A stretch of DNA of 64,000 bases, taken from assembly GCF_963678975.1 (NCBI RefSeq), contig NC_089276.1:2563445-2627444 (forward strand). Direction: 5' to 3'. The notes beneath the pieces are model-generated. The model did no database searches, had not been told where the DNA came from, and was given only the letters and a program-made list of their open reading frames with translations. This document shows positions 58,085-64,000 of the stretch, in pieces; the first letter of the stretch is position 1, and the number at the start of each line of letters is the position of its first letter. The stretch is from Dysidea avara (Eukaryota; Porifera; Demospongiae; Dictyoceratida; Dysideidae). Position numbers and translations under genes: made by a program.

Positions 58085-58423
58085 TTCCTACAGTCACCAT
58101 AGTCAGTAATCCAGCTGGTACACTAGTTAGTGGATCTACTAACACATTTGACTATCCCATATTGAGTAGTGTCACTCTGACATGTATGGTGACATCAAGT
58201 GATGGGTCAACAATAACAGTGACCAACTACCAGTGGAACACTGGAGGATGTTACACTCATCCTGATCATGATAGTGGTGATCCAACATGTTTTCCTACTG
58301 GTCAGACAACACAAAGTGTAACTGGTAATGACCTAACTGCAGAGGATGCTGGTACCATCACTTGTACTGTAACCATCGGTGGTGTTGACTATACCAGTGG
58401 ACCATTAACACTTCGTATATCAG
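58085..58423 (+). CDS. Receptor gene exon: Ig domain 1
   Basis: 339 nt (113 codons), phase 1-1, TTTGCAG acceptor and GTATAC donor. Starts VPTVTIVSNPAGTLVSG; B-strand SVTLTCMV, C-strand YQWNTGG, F-strand EDAGTITCTV, then a G strand. Between C and F it has an extra cysteine pair (GGCYTHP and DPTCFP) that could form a second disulfide. It follows the CCP series and precedes two more Ig exons. Confidence 0.88.
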
Positions 58424-58750
58424 GTATACAGAGTAATACATAATTGTATGTGAATTGTGTTAACTACAATACTAATGTGTGTAGCAGTAATACTTTGTGA
58501 TTTATTTACAGGATTAATTGCACATTTTTAAACCTTCAATTCATATCACTGGTATACTTGGTATGCAGGACAAAACCTCCATTAAATCACTTAATTCACA
58601 AGTCTCTACCATTAACGCATTTTTTAGCTGTGTTAACTAGGGATGGGACAAGCATTTATTTGGTAACCAAGTAATGTTGATTGTAAAGAACAAAGCTTCT
58701 TTACCATGAAAATAATAACAAGTGAATATTTTCATATTATCTTGGTTAAT

Positions 58751-59300
58751 ATACCGTATAGCGGGTTATTTTCGCAACAGAAATTTTCGTACGAGAAGCA
58801 AAATCTGAATTTCGAAAGATTTTAATTTCGAAGAGTGCATATTTTGAAGTCCGGATGGATTTCAAATAAACAGAAATTCGTGTCACAAATTATGAAAATG
58901 CGTGAATGTTTGCCAAAAACTGACTTACTGATGGAATAATCCCCATTCCTGTGCACTGGAGAGAAGACTGAGGGAGTCTCGGGTGGAGTGAATTTGCTGG
59001 CATGATCACGCTCCATCATAGCTAGCTCATATCACCATAGATTCTAGAGCAGACGGCATCAATTCCCATTCTGGATCACCTGTTTTTTGGTTATTGGTAC
59101 AGTTACCCATTATCATCAGCAATACTGAGCTAAAACTCGAGGAATACACGAACGAATCGCCGAAAGTTGGACGATTGTTTTCACTTGTGGGAATTTATTT
59201 TCGAAAAACAACCGGACGTGGGAATTTATTTTCGAAGAGAAGGGCCTCTTCGAAATATCCGAAAATAAAAACCTTTCGAAAATTACCAGCTATACGGTAT
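58751..59300. mobile_element. MITE with ATACCGTATAGC ends
   Basis: Inverted ends ATACCGTATAGCGGGTTATT and TTACCAGCTATACGGTAT enclose about 510 bp rich in TTTTCGAA strings. AAT flanks both sides, a possible 3 bp target duplication, but the TA-rich ends make this ambiguous. The frame starting at 59094 crosses its right end and is not treated as a gene. Confidence 0.7.
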
Positions 59301-59756
59301 AATGCAATTCCTGGTCTCAGAAAAAACATTAATAGTCCCATAGCAAACTGGGGATTAATGTTAAGGATTTTTTTTACTTTTTTAATTCACCAGTATATAC
59401 CTATAGTGTATACTCAAACAATGCTTACAATCAACATTCACATAGGAATATTAGTAGTAAGAAATCAAAACTATTCAACTCTTTGTCCCAGTCCTGTATA
59501 CAGGTGTGTGTACTATGGAAAATGTATTCGCTGTGCTAACCCACAATTATTAGTATATATAGGTGTTGTTGTTTAGTTTATTCTACCATGGAAATTGTGT
59601 TATCTGTTTTCTTCCTGAGTGTAGTTATGAAGGCCAAAAGTAAAACCTTCTATTGGTTGACCACTTTGCTCCACAGATACATGGTCTCTATCATTACTTG
59701 TAATTTTACTATACCCTGTATGTATGTATGTATTACTATACTTGTGTTCATATTAG
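59301..59756. other. Intron before Ig domain 2
   Basis: No exon recognised. The in-frame ATG at 59588 opens a hydrophobic run (IVLSVFFLSVVM) continuous with the Ig2 frame through the intron. It could be an alternative first exon, but the polypyrimidine/AG acceptor at 59755-59756 and phase match favour ordinary splicing. Confidence 0.35.
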
Positions 59757-60143
59757 GTATTGCTATGACTGGAGTATTAGTTGGTAATACTGACATTGTT
59801 ACTGGTAATCTCCTCACTGACTACTCGATCATTAGAGATACAGACAATGGTCTAGTTGCTCGTTGTGTGTCAGGACTGGGACCTACTAGTAGTGATGATA
59901 ATACTGCACTGGGTATATGGTACTTTAATGGAGCTCCAATACCTTATGGACTATGTGAAGAACCTGTTGTTAATTTAATACAGTCACGTATAGCAGGTCT
60001 TATGAACTTTGTTGGAGTAGTCAATTTATGGCAGTGTATACCATCCTTGACTCCTGCTGCAGAAGGTGTTTACACATGTGTAATATTGGATAGTTCTATG
60101 ATGAACCAGACAACAAGATTGGGTGTGTACTTTAGTGGAAGAA
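59757..60143 (+). CDS. Receptor gene exon: Ig-like domain 2
   Basis: 387 nt (129 codons), phase 1-1, ATATTAG acceptor and GTAAGT donor. Starts GIAMTGVLVGNTDIV; B-strand LVARCVS, C-strand GIWYFNGAPIP, F-strand AAEGVYTCVIL, G-strand TTRLGVYF. It is longer than a standard Ig domain, with extra Cys residues (GLCEEP and WQCIPS) that may pair. Confidence 0.82.
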
Positions 60144-60205
60144 GTAAGTCACTTGATATGTACCTCATCACCTCATTGTTAACCATCTTTCATCTCTCTA
60201 CACAG

Positions 60206-60502
60206 CTGCTCCAATGATTGACCCTCCACCACCATCTAACGTAACAGTTGCTGTTGGTGATTCCCTCACATTGTCCTGTACCTCACGAGGTTCTCCCCCA
60301 GACACATTCACATGGAGGAAGGATAGTGATCCAATAGTACAGTCCACTAGTATCGCTACAGTGACTCATGATAGCACAACTGCAGTGTTTCGTGCTAACT
60401 ACTCCATTGATAGTCTTACTTTAGATGATATTGGAACATACACATGTACTGTGACTAATCCTATTGGAAGTGATAGTGAGACCATCGATGTGACTGTTAT
60501 TG
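60206..60502 (+). CDS. Receptor gene exon: Ig domain 3
   Basis: 297 nt (99 codons), phase 1-1, CTACACAG acceptor and GTATGT donor; the intron before it is 62 bp. A typical I-set pattern: PPPPSNVTVAVGDSLTLSC, FTWRKDSDPI, SLTLDDIGTYTCTVTN and SETIDVTVI. The phase 1 donor means at least one further exon must follow, which I did not find before the window end. Confidence 0.9.
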
Positions 60503-60834
60503 GTATGTTTTGCAAGTATATGTAGAGAGTAACATAGTAAATGTTATAGACTATTTTGTGCCACTGCACTAGTACATATGCACAAGTTATAAGTCAGCTA
60601 TGTATGTACTATAGTAGGACTATATTGTTCTGATTTAATAGACCTGCAAAGTGAATTGTTATGCAGACATACATAATATACAATCAAATAGTATGGTCGT
60701 ACCGTTTAAGTAGGGATCCTGGTGAAATTTTTGCACGCTGTCCAAAATTTTGCCTTTAAAAAGCATCCTAGAGATATCTTATGAGATAAAGATCACCTTT
60801 ACGGAATAGTACTAGTCCATATAATACATACAAC
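60503..60834. other. Intron after Ig3
   Basis: Nothing recognised. Confidence 0.4.
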
Positions 60835-61155
60835 AAAACACTTACAGGTGGCTGAATATAGAATTTTTTTAAATCGCTAAAACTTGAATTTTAGACTGAC
60901 TGCCTGACTGACCACAGTTGCAAGGCTAGAGGCCAAACGAAGCAGTGCATGGCCACCATTTTACGCCACAATAACAAACTCACCAGTGGGATGTGCCTTT
61001 TGGGGTTACGAGTGTGTGCCCTCTGCGCCTTGTCATTTCTTTTATCTTCAATCAGGCTGCTTGTCTTCTTCATCCAACGAAACCATATCGAGGCATTAAT
61101 TTTCCATATCAACACTTTCTCTAAGCAGCATAATAGACACCACAAGATTATTTAA
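60835..61155. repeat. Dispersed repeat, copy 2 (partner 26690-27005)
   Basis: Same orientation as its partner; shares CCAAACGAAGCAG and GGGATGTGYCTTTTGGGGTT-type strings. Confidence 0.7.
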
Positions 61156-61430
61156 GGTGCTTAGACTATGCGCTACTGTACAGAGGTACCAGTACTAGAT
61201 AGCTTTCATGATAGGTCACAAGATCACGCCCGTGCTTTATTATACGCATTATCATCAATCAAAGCCACGATGACACACCCCTTTTATGCTAGTTACGTAG
61301 CTGTATTTTAGTGACCACACACCTTCAAGTTGGAAAGCTGACTCGAGATACTCTAATACAGCAGTCACCCTAATAGAACAGTCACATGTTTATAGCTAGC
61401 CTAATACCTTAACAAAAAAACTAAACAAAC
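61156..61430. other. Spacer with dispersed motif
   Basis: CTCGAGATACTCTAATACAG at 61342-61361 and a tandem CTAATAGAACAGTCAC follow the same order as at the element E1-E3 tails, without an array. Confidence 0.5.
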
Positions 61431-61701
61431 TAGTATATTAAAAATTATAAATTTAAAAATGAAGTAGGAATCCAAGCGATAAAAAGTAGTGAAACAAGAG
61501 ATGAACGATGGTAGTTATTACAGCATAGCTTGGTGGGAATCCCTACTTTGGCATTGTACACAAAATAATTGCTATACCATGCCAAAGTATGGATTTCCCA
61601 CCGAGCTATGCTGTAATAGCTACCATCGTTCATCTCTTGTTTCCCTACTTTTTATCGCTTGGATCCCTACTCCATTTAAAATTGTAATTTTTAATATACT
61701 A
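61431..61701. mobile_element. Fold-back MITE, GAGTAGGGA family, copy 4
   Basis: Ends TAGTATATTAAAAATTA and TAATTTTTAATATACTA, arms of about 130 bp. Modules GATAAAAAGTAGTGAAACAAG-type and CCCTACTTTGGCA. Confidence 0.85.
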
Positions 61702-62097
61702 TAGCTATACACCAGACCAAAGAAATTTAGCAATTTAGACTATGGTACAGCTCATTTAGAGGGCTACTAAATCACTTAATCACCTCATTTAGTAACCCGC
61801 CCTCAAGCAATTTTGTACATGATAAATAATTATAACACAAAAGGCACACTGCAGTACTTGATAATACTGTAATAGTCTTCTTCTCCATGTTCCACAAATA
61901 ATTCTGGACAAATAGTAGACTAAACCAGCATATGTACTGTAGCTCTAGCCGTTACTTTGGTTACCGGTCGAATAATTATTTTTGTGGGCACTGTAAGGAC
62001 TTCAGGAAGAAACCATTCCGTTGTTCTGCATTGCTCTTTCACCCCACAGTCATGCTCTAGCTACAAAGGTATGTACTTTAAACCATAGTCTAGATAA
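61702..62097. other. Unassigned DNA
   Basis: Partial match near 61766-61810 to the TTTAGTAACCC element that follows. Confidence 0.4.
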
Positions 62098-62241
62098 GTT
62101 AGATACCGTGACCAACGGGAACTAATTGATTTAGTAACCCCTCTGGCCCTTAGTAGCACCCTCGCTGCGCTCGGGATGCTACAACCTCAAACCATCCGGG
62201 TTACTAAATCGCTTAGTTCCCTTGGTCTTGGTGTCTAACTA
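62098..62241. mobile_element. Fold-back MITE, TTAGATACCGTGACCAA type, with second partial copy
   Basis: Inverted arms GATTTAGTAACCC and GGGTTACTAAATC, ends GTTAGATACCG and GGTGTCTAAC, loop CCCTCGCTGCGCTCGGG. A diverged tandem copy follows at about 62243-62390. Layout and loop resemble the AGTTAGACAT family. Confidence 0.7.
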
Positions 62242-62390
62242 TTATTTAGTAACCCAAAGGTCCTAGGCTGTAGCATCCCCAAGTGCACACAGCAAGGTTG
62301 CTACTATAAGCCTGAGGGTTACTAAATTGTTTAGTTTCAAGCTAGATAAATTGCTTAGTTTCTGTTGGTTGCGGCATCTAACTTACGTAT

Positions 62391-64000
62391 TTGGACTAAA
62401 CAGATCTTTTTTTATGGTGAGAGAGCATAGAAAAGTTTCTTAGCTTCTCATTAGGGCTGCACCAATTCTAGTGTCAGTATCGAACCAATACTGCTGTTTC
62501 GGAATTGGCCCATGTATTGTTGCAGGTACCAGTTACCACGTGTGCCAGATGAAAATGACATATCCATTCATACTGGCCTATTTCACAGGCACAGTAAATG
62601 TTTGAAAGCATTCAGCACAATGCTAGCAATAGCAGACAAAGCCATTGTTCTATGATGAAATTTTCTCTGTGAAAATGCAATCTGGGAATAAGATCAATAT
62701 ACTCTAGTAGAACAGTCAGTAGCTCTAATAGAGTAATCAGGTTTGCAGTTTGTCCCGACTGTTTTGTTAGAGTATGTCTGTGACAACCATTATCTATGTA
62801 GACTTCTTCTCAAGCCATAGAAGAACACTTAGACTGGTTTGTACTTCTAGTGAATCTTGTACAGTGAGTCACTTCATCATGTGCTCATTACAATGAACTG
62901 TCCATTATTGTTGCATTAAAGCTTGTACAGAAGTACCATGAACTACACAAACAAGTAAATAAATGAATAAATAAATTGATATATGGATGAGTCAACTTAT
63001 GGTAGTATCTAAAGATACTTGGTAATGATACTTGTACTTGCAGACACTTCCAAGGCAAGTATTTGGTACTTGTAATATCGGTAAAAAGTGGAATTGGTAT
63101 CTCATCCTGAGATTCCTACAGCACCGAAAATAATAATTATTCAGCAGGTAGGTAACCAGAGTAACACTGGTTTGTTAGAAATGGGCTTACTATAAAAGCT
63201 TTAGGATTATCAGTTTTGCAAGACGAGTATTGCAGTAGGTCTACTACAGCGGTTTTACTACTTCTTGCAACACAGAAAGAAAGCAAAACCCAATGAGCAT
63301 ATAAAGCATCATATGGCTCCTTTATAAAAGAATGTTGTTGTACAGTAATGGTAACAGCAAATAACTACCATAATGTGAACTACTGTATATAGGCATGTTT
63401 GTGTGGGTATATAGTTCACATGTAAGAAGCCATATGTTGCTCAACACTATTTGCTCTCCAATTTGAGATAGTAATAAATACCCTGTAGTAGTAAGTGTTA
63501 AAGATAAAATTACCCAAGCCAGAATAAGGAGTGAATGCTCACTGAAAGTTAACCTGCCTAAGACCAATGTAAGCTAGAGCTCACAATGCTGTGATATAAA
63601 ACAGACATGGAAAGACATGAAGTACTGGCTGTGTGGCTTTGTGTTATAATTGTTGATCATACATTTAGCAATCATTCTTTTAAAAATTGTCTGAAGGCAT
63701 GAGTGACATATGCAGGTGACTAGGTGAATGTGTGTTAATGACCAAGTGATTGAATTGAGTAAACCTATAAAATGAACTGTACTATAGTCTAAATACTTTT
63801 ATTCACCCACAGCTGAATATGTAACAGTTTGTGTAAAAGTTGCTGAAAGATGCTTTAATGAAAAGATCACCATCCTATTTGCATAAAACTTTTAAAACTG
63901 CGTTGTCTGTGACAGACCATGCTGGGTGCCATATGTTCATTATTGTATGTACCTTTGTGCATTTAAAGAAAAGTCTGTATTATTATGGCACTACCATTTG
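62391..64000. other. Unassigned DNA at window end
   Basis: Contains a GGGCTGCACCAATT half-end (62455) and GAATTGGTATC (63090) that may mark another degraded MITE, and dispersed motifs at 62701-62735 and 62756-62775. No exon of the receptor gene was recognised. Confidence 0.4.

Noticed and set aside
59588..60217. 209-codon frame as an intact single-exon secreted Ig protein
   Set aside because: Its first part is the intron before Ig2 and its last part the intron before Ig3. Canonical phase 1 splice sites at 59755 and 60144 explain it better, though the hydrophobic run keeps a small doubt.

Overview
The window looks like AT-rich nuclear DNA of an animal, most likely a demosponge. This is inference from the gene content and no search was run. 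In favour are a modular immunoglobulin (Ig) plus complement-control (CCP/sushi) receptor gene whose exons are all phase 1 at both ends, introns as short as 45-62 bp in one gene, and a very dense load of fold-back MITEs, hAT relics, a non-LTR retrotransposon and minisatellite-bearing elements. No bacterial operon, rRNA or convincing functional tRNA gene was seen.

1-12 kb: a decaying Ig gene on the + strand. A block of Ig exons is duplicated about 3.85 kb apart, and most copies carry stops or frameshifts. A broken multi-exon gene (5115-10252) sits inside the second copy. It encodes a long Pro-rich tandem-repeat N-terminus, then a Mutator-like transposase domain and a YqaJ-type exonuclease domain. 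About 105 bp of Ig-intron sequence is repeated on both sides of it.

12-34 kb: two candidate signal-peptide first exons (12673-12754 and 18786-18843), both ending in phase 1, with large repeats between and after them. These include a 4.7 kb minisatellite element (13780-18486), a second shorter copy (24538-25880), a 791 bp fold-back element with a perfect 10 bp target duplication (20253-21043), and several smaller elements.

34-61 kb: the best preserved host gene, on the + strand. It has an N-terminal domain I cannot name (34244-34729), six CCP exons (34883-49221) and three Ig exons (58085-60502). Joined to a signal exon these give about 900 residues of secreted or extracellular protein. No membrane segment or end of the gene is seen, so it probably continues past the window. 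Its introns hold two facing hAT transposase relics (36.97-40.33 kb), a 5'-truncated non-LTR retrotransposon with an intact frame (43725-45057), palindromic MITEs, and a 6.3 kb composite element (50662-56992) arranged A-B-A'-B'.

61-64 kb: fold-back MITEs and unassigned DNA.

The signals most worth following are the minisatellite element family with a conserved terminal hairpin, an 18 bp motif (ACTCTAATAGAGCAGTCA-like) scattered about two dozen times in unrelated contexts, and the repeat-tailed Mutator/YqaJ gene.
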